Shown: positions 7,698-17,006 of the stretch, in pieces
Layout of the letters: each line of letters begins with the position of its first letter
How positions within the stretch are numbered: the first letter of the stretch is position 1
Assembly (NCBI RefSeq): GCF_019430945.1
Contig: NZ_JAHYCB010000004.1
Span: forward strand, 1-64,000
Reading direction: 5' to 3'
DNA from: Neorhizobium populisoli
GTDB lineage: Bacteria; Pseudomonadota; Alphaproteobacteria; Rhizobiales; Rhizobiaceae
DNA length: 64,000 bases
The notes under the pieces: model-generated
Told to the model about the DNA's origin: nothing
Databases searched by the model: none
What the model saw: the letters and a program-made list of their open reading frames with translations, nothing else
Position numbers and translations under genes: made by a program

Positions 7698-7709
7698 CAG
7701 TGAGGCCGC

Positions 7710-8477
7710 ATGGACCTGAAACTCAAAAATATCAATCATCATTACGGTTCCGTCGAAGTCATCCGAGATCTCTCGCTCGATATCCCACGGGGCCAGATCG
7801 CCTGCCTGATCGGCCCTTCGGGCTGCGGCAAGTCCACCCTGCTGCGGTTTCTCGGCGGACTTGAGCGCCCGTCGTCGGGAGAAATCCTGCAGATCGGTCA
7901 GCCGCCGGAAGATTGTCTCAATCCGCTGACCTATGTCTTCCAGCACTTCGCGCTGCTGCCCTGGCGCACCGTGGAAGGCAATATCAAGCTCGTGCTGGAA
8001 GATCACGGTCTTTCTCGGCGCAAGATGGACGATATCGTCACCAACGTACTGGAGCGCACACGTCTTTCGGAATTCCGCGAAGCGCTGCCCAAGCAGCTCT
8101 CCGGTGGCATGCGCCAGCGTGTGGCGATCAGCCGTGCGCTTGCCGTGCGCCCCGCGGTAATGCTGATGGACGAGCCGTTGTCGGCGCTGGACAGCCAGAC
8201 TCGGGAACTACTGATGGACGATCTGATCGCACTCTGGACCCGCCAGCCGTTCACCTCCGTATACGTCACCCACAACCTGAACGAAGCCGTCCGGCTCGGC
8301 CACCGCGTCGTGGTGCTTTCCCGCCGCCCAGGCCGCATCCGCGAGATCGTCGATATCGATATCCCGCTGTCGGAACGGCATCTCGGCGATCCGGTGCTGG
8401 ACGAAAAACAGAAACAGCTCTGGGAGCTGATGCGCGAGGAAGCGGCTGCCGCGGACAAGGAGCTGATCAATGTCTGA
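7710..8477 (+). CDS. NitT/TauT-type ABC transporter ATPase
   Basis: This 255-residue ATPase has Walker A GPSGCGKST (about residues 34-42), the Q-loop in YVFQHFALLPW, the signature LSGGMRQR, Walker B VMLMDEPLSALD and the switch histidine in VTHNLNEAV. These are typical of SsuB/TauB/NrtD-type subunits. Its 3' end overlaps the permease gene by 8 bases, so the two are translationally coupled. It energises uptake of the unknown ligand bound by the protein encoded upstream. Confidence 0.9.
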   Translation: MDLKLKNINHHYGSVEVIRDLSLDIPRGQIACLIGPSGCGKSTLLRFLGGLERPSSGEILQIGQPPEDCLNPLTYVFQHFALLPWRTVEGNIKLVLEDHGLSRRKMDDIVTNVLERTRLSEFREALPKQLSGGMRQRVAISRALAVRPAVMLMDEPLSALDSQTRELLMDDLIALWTRQPFTSVYVTHNLNEAVRLGHRVVVLSRRPGRIREIVDIDIPLSERHLGDPVLDEKQKQLWELMREEAAAADKELINV

Positions 8478-9327
8478 CGCCGGCACGCTTTCGACACAAT
8501 CCACGATTTCGAACGACAGGGATACCGGCCAGACCGGTTCGGTCGTTCAGCCCGTACCGTTCCGCGGCGGCGGCTTTGCGCCGAAGCCTGTTCGCGGCGT
8601 GGCAATTGCCGTTTTCGTGGCGCTGCTGATATTCGCAGAAATCGGCACCCGCACCGGCTTCATCACCAACCTCACTCTGCCTCGCCCGACCGCCGTTTTT
8701 GAAACGCTCGTGCAACTGTGGCAGACAGGCGGTCTCTGGAAACATCTCATCCCGTCGCTGCAGCGGCTTCTCGTCGGCGGGGCGCTCGGTATCTCCGTCG
8801 GTGTCGCACTTGGCGTGATGATCGGCCTGTTCAGCTATGTCCGAGCCGGCCTCGTTCCGCTGGTCGCGGCACTCTTCCCTATCCCGAAGATCGCTCTCCT
8901 GCCGCTTTTCGTCATCTGGTTCGGCATCGACGAAATGTCGAAATACATGCTGATCGCCTTCGGCACGTTTACGCCGACCGTTGTCGCCACGTTCGGCGCG
9001 GTCGACAATGTCGATCGTTCGCTGATCCGCATGGGCCAGAGCTTCGGCCTGAGCTGGTGGTCGATCGTCCGCAAGATCGTTCTGCCCGGCGCCTTTCCGG
9101 CGATCTTGTCCGGCCTGCGGGTTTCGATCTCGATCGCCATCATTTTGCTCGTCGCCGCCGAAATGCTGGGCGCGCAATATGGCATCGGCTCCTACATCCT
9201 CGAAGCGGGCTCGCTCTACGATCTCGAGAAGCTCTTTGCCGGCGTGACGATCCTGTCAATCATGGGCCTGATCGTAAACTTCGTGATCGGACGGATCGAA
9301 CGGCGCTTTCTGAACTGGCGCGAATAA
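8470..9327 (+). CDS. NitT/TauT-type ABC transporter permease
   Basis: This 285-residue inner-membrane protein has about 30 polar N-terminal residues followed by six hydrophobic segments. The cytoplasmic EAA loop is seen as SLQRLLVGGALGISVGVALG and later VRKIVLPGAFPAILSGLR. It matches the SsuC/TauC type (BPD_transp_1). It overlaps the ATPase gene and is followed after 33 bases by an SGNH hydrolase gene on the same strand. Confidence 0.9.
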   Translation: MSDAGTLSTQSTISNDRDTGQTGSVVQPVPFRGGGFAPKPVRGVAIAVFVALLIFAEIGTRTGFITNLTLPRPTAVFETLVQLWQTGGLWKHLIPSLQRLLVGGALGISVGVALGVMIGLFSYVRAGLVPLVAALFPIPKIALLPLFVIWFGIDEMSKYMLIAFGTFTPTVVATFGAVDNVDRSLIRMGQSFGLSWWSIVRKIVLPGAFPAILSGLRVSISIAIILLVAAEMLGAQYGIGSYILEAGSLYDLEKLFAGVTILSIMGLIVNFVIGRIERRFLNWRE

Positions 9328-9360
9328 CCGGTTTGAGCAGGAAATCTGGACAAAAGGTCG

Positions 9361-9993
9361 ATGAAACAGATTCTGGCATTCGGTGACAGCCTGACCTGGG
9401 GAGCCAATCCCCAGGGCGGCAGATACGCGTTCGAAGACAGGTGGCCGAGCGCCTTGGAAGCTGCTTTCAATGATGTTCGCGTCATAGCGGAAGGTCTGCC
9501 CGGAAGAACGACATGTTTCGATGACCGGACAGCGAATATCGACCGAAATGGCGCAAACATCCTTCCCATCTTGCTCGCCAGCCATTCGCCGCTCGACCTC
9601 GTCGTTTTCATGCTCGGGACCAACGACCTGAAACCGCATGTCTGCGGCACCGCGGAAGGTTCCGCCGAAGGCATCGAGCGGCTCGTGGAAATCGTCACCA
9701 CCTTCGACTACGGCAAAGGGCGCCCCGCGCCGGAGATCGTGATCGTCAGCCCGCCGCATTTTCGTCAGCCGGCTCCGCCTATGACGACCCTGATGGAAGG
9801 GCTGGAGATCGATAAATCCCTGCTCCTCGCCCCTCTCTACAAGGCGGTTGCAAACAAACGGAAATGCCTGTTTTTCGATGCCGCCGGCATTGCAGAAGCA
9901 TCGCTGGTCGATGGCATACATCTGGACGCAGCGAACACCCGCATTATCGGGACCGCGATCGCGGAAGTCTTGAAGAAGACCGATCTCATCTGA
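9361..9993 (+). CDS. SGNH/GDSL-family esterase
   Basis: This 210-residue enzyme has the block I motif ILAFGDSLTWG with nucleophile S10, block III LGTNDLK (about residues 82-88), and the C-terminal Asp/His pair in VDGIHLDAANTRI. It resembles arylesterase/acyl-CoA thioesterase I-like hydrolases. It lacks a signal peptide and so is likely cytoplasmic. It lies 33 bases after the permease gene, so it probably belongs to the transport operon and may deacylate or de-esterify the imported compound. That is inference from position. Confidence 0.85.
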   Translation: MKQILAFGDSLTWGANPQGGRYAFEDRWPSALEAAFNDVRVIAEGLPGRTTCFDDRTANIDRNGANILPILLASHSPLDLVVFMLGTNDLKPHVCGTAEGSAEGIERLVEIVTTFDYGKGRPAPEIVIVSPPHFRQPAPPMTTLMEGLEIDKSLLLAPLYKAVANKRKCLFFDAAGIAEASLVDGIHLDAANTRIIGTAIAEVLKKTDLI

Positions 9994-10041
9994 TCGAGCG
10001 AAGATTGCGCCTCTAGCCGCTACACGCGACCTACGGGCCTG

Positions 10042-10800
10042 TCAGCGGCGATAACCAAGAGCGCGGCTTATATCGTCCGCCGCGCTGCGGACCATCAATA
10101 GCAGCGTCTCACGCCGTTCGACATAACGAATGGTCGGCATGCCGAGATTGAGGGCTGCAACGACTGAACCGCCGGCATCATGGATCGGCGCTGCGAGGCC
10201 CGTGGAACCGGTGACGAATTCCTCATTGTTGAGCGCGTAGCCATCCCGGCGAATCCTCACCAGCATGTCGCGAATACCGTCCAGATCGGTGACGGTGTAG
10301 CGGGTATAGGAGAGAAGCTGAACGCGGGCCAGATAATGCTCGAGGGCTTCCTTCGGCGCATAGGCAAGCAGCACGCGGCCGGTCGCCGTGCAATAGGCAG
10401 CGATTGCCGCATCGAGGTTTACATCGTAGCGCACCCGATGACGGCTCACGCATTTCGCTAGCCGGCGTACGTCGCAATGGGCGTTCATCGTGGCCAACAG
10501 AACGGTTTCACCGGATTCGTCCCGAAGCTTCTCCATGAAGGGCTGAGCAACAACCACAAGCGGCTCCTCATGGCGGCGGAAGGGAAAGCCGTGACGGCTC
10601 GCTTCCACCAGCATATACCGGCCGGCATCGTCCTGAACCACATGACCGCGCGCCGACAGTGTTTGCACCAGACCATGAGCGCTACTTTTCGGGAATTCAA
10701 GGTCCCGAACGATCTGCGACAGCGGCACGGCTTCACGCCGCGAAGCCATATATTCCAGGAGATCCAGAATCCGACCGGCACTTTTCACTTCAGAGTTCAT
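10042..10800 (-). CDS. IclR-family transcriptional regulator
   Basis: This regulator of about 252 residues has an N-terminal winged helix-turn-helix (SAGRILDLLEYMASRREAVP, then LSQIVRDLEFPKSSAHGLVQ) and a C-terminal GAF-like effector domain (from about 85) that includes GRVLLAYAPKEALEHYL and TGSTGLAAPIHDAGGSVVAA. I start at the ATG at 10800 (MNSEVKSAGRIL) because the family begins there; an in-frame ATG exists at 10821. It is divergent from the deacetylase/ABC/acylase operon and is the natural candidate for its control, with the effector unknown. Confidence 0.9.
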   Translation of the reverse strand: MNSEVKSAGRILDLLEYMASRREAVPLSQIVRDLEFPKSSAHGLVQTLSARGHVVQDDAGRYMLVEASRHGFPFRRHEEPLVVVAQPFMEKLRDESGETVLLATMNAHCDVRRLAKCVSRHRVRYDVNLDAAIAAYCTATGRVLLAYAPKEALEHYLARVQLLSYTRYTVTDLDGIRDMLVRIRRDGYALNNEEFVTGSTGLAAPIHDAGGSVVAALNLGMPTIRYVERRETLLLMVRSAADDISRALGYRR

Positions 10801-10922
10801 GGATGTGAACAAAACCCCCATTGCTGGCTACCGGATCGGCTCATAACAATTCTGCCTATAAAGCAGCCAGTCCATTCTTGCTTACGCAATGGCAGACTGC
10901 GCGCCGGAGGACAAACGATCTC

Positions 10923-11858
10923 ATGAACGCCCCGAATAAGCAAAACGATGTCTCCGAACCTTGGAAGTGGTCGGATACAGTCTGGCGACAGAAGGTTCAG
11001 AAAGTGCGCGCCGGGCGCTCCCTGCGGCCGAGCAAATGGAAGAACGGCGCGCGCATGGCAGTGGCAATCTCCTTCGATTCCGACCACGAGACGATGGAGC
11101 TGAAAAACGGTGGCATGTCCTTCGGCACAATGAGCCGCGGCCAGTACGGCGCCCGCTCTGGCATGCCGCGTATCCTGCGGCTCCTGGAGAAGTATTCCAT
11201 CCCAGCTTCCTTCTTCATGCCGGCGGTCTCGGCGATGATTAACGAGGAGGAGGTCAAGACTGTCACATCCTCCGGCCACGAGCTGGGCATCCATAGCTGG
11301 ATTCACGAGTTCAATTCCCGTCTCGACGAAGAGACGGAACGCGACCTCGCCTTCCGGGCCGCCGACGTTCTTGAAAAGCTCTCCGGTACGCGCCCTGTCG
11401 GCATGCGCACCGCCTCTTGGGATTTTAGCCCTTATACGCTGAAGATCGCCCGCGAGATGGGCCTGCTCTACGATTCATCCCTGATGGCCGACGAGGAGCC
11501 TTACGAGCTTCTGGAAGACGGCGAGCCGACTGGCATCGTCGAAATCCCGGTCGAGTGGATCCGCGACGACGCGCCTTATGTGGCGATGGATCGGATGACC
11601 GGCGCCCGCCCCTACGGCGGCCCGGCCATGGTACTCGATATTTTTGCACGCGAACTGGAAGTCGCCTGGGAAGAGGAAGGTCTCTTCCAGCTCACCATGC
11701 ACCCGCATCATGTCGGCCACCGGTCGCGTATCTTCATTCTTGAAGAAATCATCCGCCTCGCGAAATCGAAGGGCGATGTCTGGTTCTGCACGCATGCGGA
11801 ACTAGCACGCTACTGCGCCGACGAGGCAGGCCTGAAGACCGCTGAAAAGGCGGCGTAG
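10923..11858 (+). CDS. CE4-family polysaccharide deacetylase-like hydrolase
   Basis: This 311-residue protein has the NodB-homology fold. D52 and D54 are in SFDSDHETMEL, and the metal pair H124/H128 is in GHELGIHSWIHEF. RPVGMRTASWDFSP and LTMHPHHVGH are further motifs. The form resembles the PgdA/PuuE-like subgroup, which acts on small N-acyl or amide compounds as well as on sugars. There is no signal peptide, so a cytoplasmic role is likely. GGAGG lies 12 bases before the ATG. It leads the operon of a dipeptide-type ABC importer, a dehydrogenase and an acylase, so it may deacylate an imported amide. Confidence 0.85.
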   Translation: MNAPNKQNDVSEPWKWSDTVWRQKVQKVRAGRSLRPSKWKNGARMAVAISFDSDHETMELKNGGMSFGTMSRGQYGARSGMPRILRLLEKYSIPASFFMPAVSAMINEEEVKTVTSSGHELGIHSWIHEFNSRLDEETERDLAFRAADVLEKLSGTRPVGMRTASWDFSPYTLKIAREMGLLYDSSLMADEEPYELLEDGEPTGIVEIPVEWIRDDAPYVAMDRMTGARPYGGPAMVLDIFARELEVAWEEEGLFQLTMHPHHVGHRSRIFILEEIIRLAKSKGDVWFCTHAELARYCADEAGLKTAEKAA

Positions 11859-11906
11859 AACAGACTAGGAATGCAGCAGCAACAGAGGAAAATGAGGGTA
11901 AGGAAC

Positions 11907-13400
11907 ATGTCTGCAAAATTCACATCAATCGCCGCAATGCTTTTGGCGCTCACCGCGTCGACCGCATTCGCCCAGACCAAGGACACGCTGACCATCGACC
12001 TGCCGAACGATGCGGCGACGCTCGATCCGCATCTGCAGTGGAACACGGACAGCTACACGATCTACCGCAACATCTTCGACAACCTGCTGACACGTGACGT
12101 CAAGGGCGAGATCGTTCCGCAGATCGCCAAGTCATGGAAATATATCGACGACAAGACGATCGAGTTCCAGATCCGCGACGACGTGACCTTCCAGGACGGA
12201 TCTAAGCTGACCGCCGATGACGTCGCCTTCTCGATCAACCGCATCATCGACCCGAAGCTGAAGAGCCCGCAGCTCTCGCAGTTCGACCAGATCGCCAAGG
12301 CCGAGGCCACCAGCCCGACCGTCGTGAAAATGACCACCAAGTCCGCCTATCCGGCGCTGCTTGCCCAGCTCGTCAAGCTGTCGATCGTCCCGAAAGCCTA
12401 TGTCGAGAAAGTCGGCGACCAGGAATTCAACGTCAAGCCGATGGGTTCCGGCCCCTACAAGATGACCAACTGGCAGAAGGGCGTGCAGACCGAGCTCGAA
12501 GCCTATCCGAGCTATTGGCGCGCCAAGCCGCCGTTCCAGAAGGTCGTCTTCCGCACCGTACCTGACGTCTCCACCCGCATCGCCGACCTGAAGACCGGCA
12601 AGGCCGACCTCATCCGCGAAGTACCGCCGGATCAGGCCGAAAGCATCAAGAGCGACAGCAATTCGCAGGTCCTCTCGGTCCCGACCGAGCGTATCGGCTA
12701 CCTCTTCGTCAACGCCCAGGGCGGCGTCACCCAGGACATCCGCGTCCGTCAGGCCATCGCCTACGCAATCGACCGTCAGGCGCTGGTCGAAGCACTGCTC
12801 GAAGGTTACGGCAAGCCGGTGGAAGTGCTCGGTGCCGAGCCGGTCTTTGGTTATACCGACAAGATCAAGGGCTATGAGTACAATCTCGACAAGGCCAAGG
12901 AACTGGTGAAAGCCGCCGGTGCCGAAGGCAAGACCGTCGAATTCCTCACCTCGCCGGCCTATAGCCGCGCGACGGTCGAGGCGATCCAGCAGATGGTCAA
13001 CGAAGCCGGCCTGAAGGTGGAAATCTCCTCCAGCGACCAGGCCACCTTCCTGAAGCGCCGTCAGGGCGATCCGGCCAATGCCGGCGGTCTCGCCTTCGGC
13101 GCATGGTCCTGCGCCTGCCAGGACGTCGACGGCGTGATCTTCCCGCTGTTCCGTACCGGCAGCATCTGGGCCAAATATTCGAACCCGAAGTTCGATGAAG
13201 CCGTCGACAAGGCCCGTGTTATCCTCGACCCGAAGGAGCGCCTGAAGCTTTACGAACAAGCCTACCAGATCATCAAGGACGACGTTCCGGGTCTCGGCCT
13301 CTATCAGGCTTATGCGCTTTACGGCGCGGCCAAGAAGCTGAAGTGGCAGCCGACCGCCAACGAAGCCATGTTCGTCATGGACATGAGCTGGCAGCAGTAA
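11907..13400 (+). CDS. Dipeptide/nickel-type ABC transporter substrate-binding protein
   Basis: This 497-residue family-5 extracellular solute-binding protein has a Sec signal (MSAKFTSIAAMLLALTASTA, cleavage after FAQ). The mature part opens DTLTIDLPNDAATLDPHLQW and contains the family signature around SWKYIDDKTIEFQIRDDVTF. Such proteins bind peptides, opines, glutathione or other amides. I start at the ATG at 11907, which precedes the signal peptide. It lies between the deacetylase and permease genes. The gap to the permease is only 13 bases and, unlike other binding-protein genes here, carries no hairpin. Confidence 0.9.
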   Translation: MSAKFTSIAAMLLALTASTAFAQTKDTLTIDLPNDAATLDPHLQWNTDSYTIYRNIFDNLLTRDVKGEIVPQIAKSWKYIDDKTIEFQIRDDVTFQDGSKLTADDVAFSINRIIDPKLKSPQLSQFDQIAKAEATSPTVVKMTTKSAYPALLAQLVKLSIVPKAYVEKVGDQEFNVKPMGSGPYKMTNWQKGVQTELEAYPSYWRAKPPFQKVVFRTVPDVSTRIADLKTGKADLIREVPPDQAESIKSDSNSQVLSVPTERIGYLFVNAQGGVTQDIRVRQAIAYAIDRQALVEALLEGYGKPVEVLGAEPVFGYTDKIKGYEYNLDKAKELVKAAGAEGKTVEFLTSPAYSRATVEAIQQMVNEAGLKVEISSSDQATFLKRRQGDPANAGGLAFGAWSCACQDVDGVIFPLFRTGSIWAKYSNPKFDEAVDKARVILDPKERLKLYEQAYQIIKDDVPGLGLYQAYALYGAAKKLKWQPTANEAMFVMDMSWQQ

Positions 13401-13413
13401 GGGTATCACGATC

Positions 13414-14334
13414 ATGTTGAGATACGCCGTAGAACGGTTGATACAGGCGATCATCGCGATCTTCGGCGTTCTCACCATCGTGTTCGTCGTCATGCATCTC
13501 TCGGGCGATCCCACCCTGCTGCTCGTGCCGCAGGACGCATCGGCCGAGATGATCGCCCAGTTGCGCAGCCAGCTTGGTTTCGACCGGCCGATCTATGTGC
13601 AATATCTCGAATATCTCGGCGGCCTGACGCAGCTGGATTTCGGCGTCTCCGTGGTCCAGCGCGTGCCGGCGCTGGATATCGTGCTCTCCCGCGTGCCCTA
13701 TACGATCATGCTTGCCGCCGGCGCGCTGGTGGTGGCGATCGGCATGGGCATTCCGGCCGGGATCATCATGGCGACCCGCCGCGGCACTGTCATCGAGCGG
13801 CTGCTGACGGCGATCGTCGTCACCGGCCAGAGCGTGCCGACCTTTCTCTCTGGCATCGTGCTGATCTTCTTCTTCGGCGTGACGCTACGCTGGCTGCCGA
13901 CCTCCGGCTCCGGCGATTTCGCCTCGTTGATCATGCCGTCGATCGCGCTCGGGGCGATCTCGATGTCGACCTTCGCCCGCATGACCCGTATCTCGATCAT
14001 TGACGAACTCGGCAAGGACTATGTCCGCGCCGGCCGCGCCCGTGGTCTGTCATTGAGCTCGGTGGTCTTCCGGCATGTGCTGCGCAATGCGGCAATCCCG
14101 GTCATCACCATCGCCGCACTCGAAATCGGCAACCTGCTTGCGGGCGCCGTCATTGTAGAAACCGTGTTTGCCTGGCCGGGCATCGGCCAGCTCGCCATCC
14201 AGTCCATCCAGTCGCGCGACTTCCTGGTCGTCCAGGTCATCGTGCTGCTGATCTCCTTCGTTTACGTGCTGACCAGCGTGCTCGCGGACTTCGTCTACGC
14301 GATCGTCGATCCGCGCATCCGCTTGGTCCGTTGA
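13414..14334 (+). CDS. Dipeptide-type ABC transporter permease, DppB-like
   Basis: This 306-residue membrane protein has a first transmembrane segment at about 10-30, a periplasmic stretch, then five more segments. Motifs are YAVERLIQAIIAIFGVLTIV at the start, EYLGGLTQLDFGVSV, and the EAA region DYVRAGRARGLSLSSVVFRH. This is the OppB/DppB pattern. An 11-base gap separates it from the second permease gene, and it will pair with that protein in the inner membrane. Confidence 0.9.
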   Translation: MLRYAVERLIQAIIAIFGVLTIVFVVMHLSGDPTLLLVPQDASAEMIAQLRSQLGFDRPIYVQYLEYLGGLTQLDFGVSVVQRVPALDIVLSRVPYTIMLAAGALVVAIGMGIPAGIIMATRRGTVIERLLTAIVVTGQSVPTFLSGIVLIFFFGVTLRWLPTSGSGDFASLIMPSIALGAISMSTFARMTRISIIDELGKDYVRAGRARGLSLSSVVFRHVLRNAAIPVITIAALEIGNLLAGAVIVETVFAWPGIGQLAIQSIQSRDFLVVQVIVLLISFVYVLTSVLADFVYAIVDPRIRLVR

Positions 14335-14345
14335 GGAGGTAGAAC

Positions 14346-15209
14346 ATGAACACCGCCGTCCTCGCCCTTGGAAACCGCCTGCGTCGTATACCGATCTCGG
14401 TCATCGTCGTCTCGATCATCTTCCTGGCGATCGTGCTGATCGCCATCTTCGCGCCCTGGCTTGCACCGGCCGATCCCGCGAAACAGAACCTGCTTGCACG
14501 CCTCAAGGGACCGGGCTTCGAGCTGCGCGGCGTCACCTATTGGCTGGGCACCGACGATCTCGGCCGCGACCTCCTGTCCCGCACCATGTATGGCGCCGGC
14601 GTCTCGCTCTCGGTCGCCATTCTCTCCGTCGTCGTCTCTTCGCTCGTCGGCGTGACGCTCGGCATGGTGGCCGGCTGGTTCCGCGGCAAGATCGAGATCG
14701 TCATCATGCGTCTCGTCGACATTATGATGTCGATCCCGGCGATCCTTTTGGCCGTGCTGACTGTCGCCGTTCTCGGCCCGGGCTTCCTGAAACTCGTTCT
14801 GGTCCTCGGCCTTACCCGCTGGCCGCGTTATACCCGCGTTGCCTATGCCCAGACGCTGCAGGTGGCGAACCTGCCGTTCATCAAGGCGTCCGAACTCGCC
14901 GGCGCCGGTGCGGGGCGCATCCTCTTCCATCACATCCTGCCAAATATCGCCGGTCCGCTGCTGATCGTCGCGACGGCTGAATTCGGCCTGATGATCCTGA
15001 TGGAAGCGGGCCTCTCCTTCCTCGGCCTCGGCATCCAGCCGCCGGCGGCAAGCTGGGGCTCGATCATGAGCGTCGGCCGTCAATATCTGGAACGGGCCTG
15101 GTGGATCGTCGCCTTCCCCGGTGTCTGCCTCTTCCTTCTCGTGTTCTCCGTCAACGTGCTGGGCGACTGGCTGCGTGACGAGATCGATCCGCGCTCCCGC
15201 GCTCGCTAA
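14346..15209 (+). CDS. Dipeptide-type ABC transporter permease, DppC-like
   Basis: This 287-residue membrane protein of the OppC/DppC type has an N-terminal segment (about 18-40) followed by a periplasmic loop with YWLGTDDLGRDLLSRTMYGA, the hallmark of the family. Five further segments follow, with the EAA loop in FIKASELAGAGAGRILFHH. GAGGAGG lies just before the ATG. It works with the preceding DppB-like protein and the two ATPases encoded downstream. Confidence 0.9.
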   Translation: MNTAVLALGNRLRRIPISVIVVSIIFLAIVLIAIFAPWLAPADPAKQNLLARLKGPGFELRGVTYWLGTDDLGRDLLSRTMYGAGVSLSVAILSVVVSSLVGVTLGMVAGWFRGKIEIVIMRLVDIMMSIPAILLAVLTVAVLGPGFLKLVLVLGLTRWPRYTRVAYAQTLQVANLPFIKASELAGAGAGRILFHHILPNIAGPLLIVATAEFGLMILMEAGLSFLGLGIQPPAASWGSIMSVGRQYLERAWWIVAFPGVCLFLLVFSVNVLGDWLRDEIDPRSRAR

Positions 15210-15221
15210 AGGTTGTTTGCC

Positions 15222-16004
15222 ATGGAATTCGAAAACAAGACCATCGTCATCACAGGTGCCGCTGGCATTTTCGGCCGCTGGATTGCCGCCTACTTTGCCA
15301 AGGAAGGCGCAAAACTCTGCCTCAGCGACAATCGCATGGACGGGCTGGAAAAGGCGGTGGAAGAGCTCGGCTTCGACCACTCGAAGGTTTTGCTGCACGC
15401 GACTGAGTTGACGAGCGATACTTCGATGCTCGAGCTTGTCGATCTCGTGAAGCGCGAATGGAAAGCGCCGGATATCCTCGTCAACAACGCGGGCATTTAT
15501 ACCCGCTTCAGTCTGCTCGACATGGAATTTGCCGACTGGGACCGCGTCTTCGACGTCAATGTGCGTGCGCCCTTCGTGCTGTCGCGTGAATTTGCCAAAT
15601 TGATGATTGCCGAAGGCAAGCAGGGCTCCATCGTCAACATCTCCTCAGGCGCCGCCCGCAAGATGACGCAGAACGGCGTTCCCTATTGCACGTCCAAAAC
15701 GACCGTCGAGCGGCTTTCCAAGGGCTTTGCCATGGAACTTGCCGAATACGGCATCCGCGTCAATGTCGTCGAACCGGGCTTCGCGCCGGGCAGCGAAGTC
15801 AGCGAACTTTCCGACGAGTACGTGACCAACATGCTGAAAAACATTCCGCTCGGCCGCGCCAGCGGGCCGGAAGACGCGCCAGGTGCGATCGCCTATCTCT
15901 GCTCGGAGAAGGCCGCCTTCATTACCGGCGCGGTGATCTCGGTCGACGGTGGCAATTCGATCGGCAACTACAAGCGCCCCGAGCGCAGCACCCAGAAGGT
16001 CTGA
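15222..16004 (+). CDS. Short-chain dehydrogenase/reductase
   Basis: This 260-residue Rossmann-fold oxidoreductase has the nucleotide site TGAAGIFGRWIAAYF, NNAG in ILVNNAGIYTRF, serine in NISSGAARK, and the catalytic pair Y-x3-K in YCTSKTT. I start at ATG 15222, with AAGG nine bases upstream, and not at the in-frame TTG at 15213. It is inserted between the permease and ATPase genes of one transporter, so its substrate is probably derived from the imported compound, for example an alcohol or hydroxy acid released by the acylase. The specific substrate is unknown. Confidence 0.88.
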   Translation: MEFENKTIVITGAAGIFGRWIAAYFAKEGAKLCLSDNRMDGLEKAVEELGFDHSKVLLHATELTSDTSMLELVDLVKREWKAPDILVNNAGIYTRFSLLDMEFADWDRVFDVNVRAPFVLSREFAKLMIAEGKQGSIVNISSGAARKMTQNGVPYCTSKTTVERLSKGFAMELAEYGIRVNVVEPGFAPGSEVSELSDEYVTNMLKNIPLGRASGPEDAPGAIAYLCSEKAAFITGAVISVDGGNSIGNYKRPERSTQKV

Positions 16005-16007
16005 CCG

Positions 16008-17006
16008 ATGAATGCTGTCGCAAACCCGTTATTATCCGTCGACCGGCTGACCATCGAGATCGGTGGTGCCAACGTCGTCGACGATATCTCGTTCACCGTG
16101 GCGCCCGGCAAGGTCATGGCGCTGGTCGGCGAGTCGGGTTGCGGCAAGTCCTTGACCTCCTACGCCATGCTCGGTCTTCTGCCGCCGGCAGCCAAACGCA
16201 CAGGTGGCCGGATCATGCTGGAAAGCACCGACCTCGGCGCCATGTCGGAACGGCAGCTCCGCAAGGCGCGCGGCAAGGACATCTCGATCATCTTCCAGGA
16301 GCCGAGCGCTTCGCTTGATCCGCTGACCACGGTCGGTTCGCAGATCGCCGAAGCCTACCGCGTCCACCAGGGTGCGTCGCGAACGGAAGCCTATGAAAAG
16401 GCGCGGCAGATGCTGGTCGATGTCGGCATTCCCGATCCGACACGGCGGCTCGATCAATATCCGTTCGAGCTCTCCGGCGGCATGTGCCAGCGCATCATGA
16501 TCTCGATCGCGCTGATCAACGGCCCTCGCCTGCTGGTCGCCGACGAACCGACGACAGCGCTCGACGTGACCATCCAGGCGCAAATCCTCGACCTGATGAA
16601 GAAACTGGTCTCCGAGCGTGGCACGGCGATCGTGCTGATCACCCACGATATGGGCGTGGTAGCCGATATCGCCGACGAAGTGGCGGTGATGTATGCCGGC
16701 CGCATCGCTGAGATCGCGCCGGTCCACGCACTTTTTGCCGCTCCAAAACATCCCTATACGGCCCTCCTGTTGGCCAGCGTACCGAAGCTCGATCACTCGC
16801 CCAAGGCGGACCTGGCGACGATCGAGGGTACGGTGCCGACGCCGAGCGAATTCGGCGTCGGCTGTCGGTTCGCGGACCGCTGTCCGCTGGTGACCGACAA
16901 ATGTCGTAGCGAACAGCCGCCGCTCTTCCAGAGCGGCGAGAGCGGCCACCGCTCCGCCTGCTGGCATATCGACCGCATGGCCGAAATCCGCGGGGTAGCG
17001 GCATGA
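16008..17006 (+). CDS. Dipeptide-type ABC transporter ATPase, DppD-like
   Basis: This 332-residue ATPase has Walker [10 protein letters not shown]-loop [13 protein letters not shown], signature [15 protein letters not shown], Walker [14 protein letters not shown] and the switch region [14 protein letters not shown]. The C-terminal oligopeptide-transporter extension has four cysteines ([15 protein letters not shown] and later), seen in DppD/OppD proteins, some of which bind an iron-sulfur cluster. The stop overlaps the start of the next ATPase gene in ATGA. Confidence 0.9.
   Translation: MNAVANPLLSVDRLTIEIGGANVVDDISFTVAPGKVMALVGESGCGKSLTSYAMLGLLPPAAKRTGGRIMLESTDLGAMSERQLRKARGKDISIIFQEPSASLDPLTTVGSQIAEAYRVHQGASRTEAYEKARQMLVDVGIPDPTRRLDQYPFELSGGMCQRIMISIALINGPRLLVADEPTTALDVTIQAQILDLMKKLVSERGTAIVLITHDMGVVADIADEVAVMYAGRIAEIAPVHALFAAPKHPYTALLLASVPKLDHSPKADLATIEGTVPTPSEFGVGCRFADRCPLVTDKCRSEQPPLFQSGESGHRSACWHIDRMAEIRGVAA

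Noticed and set aside
12132-13514. 460-codon open frame on the minus strand
   Set aside because: It mirrors the dipeptide-binding-protein gene and has no ribosome-binding site or recognisable domain.
14295-15398. 367-codon open frame on the minus strand
   Set aside because: It is opposite the DppC-like permease and dehydrogenase genes; its low-complexity, Asp/Arg/His-rich product is typical of antisense frames.
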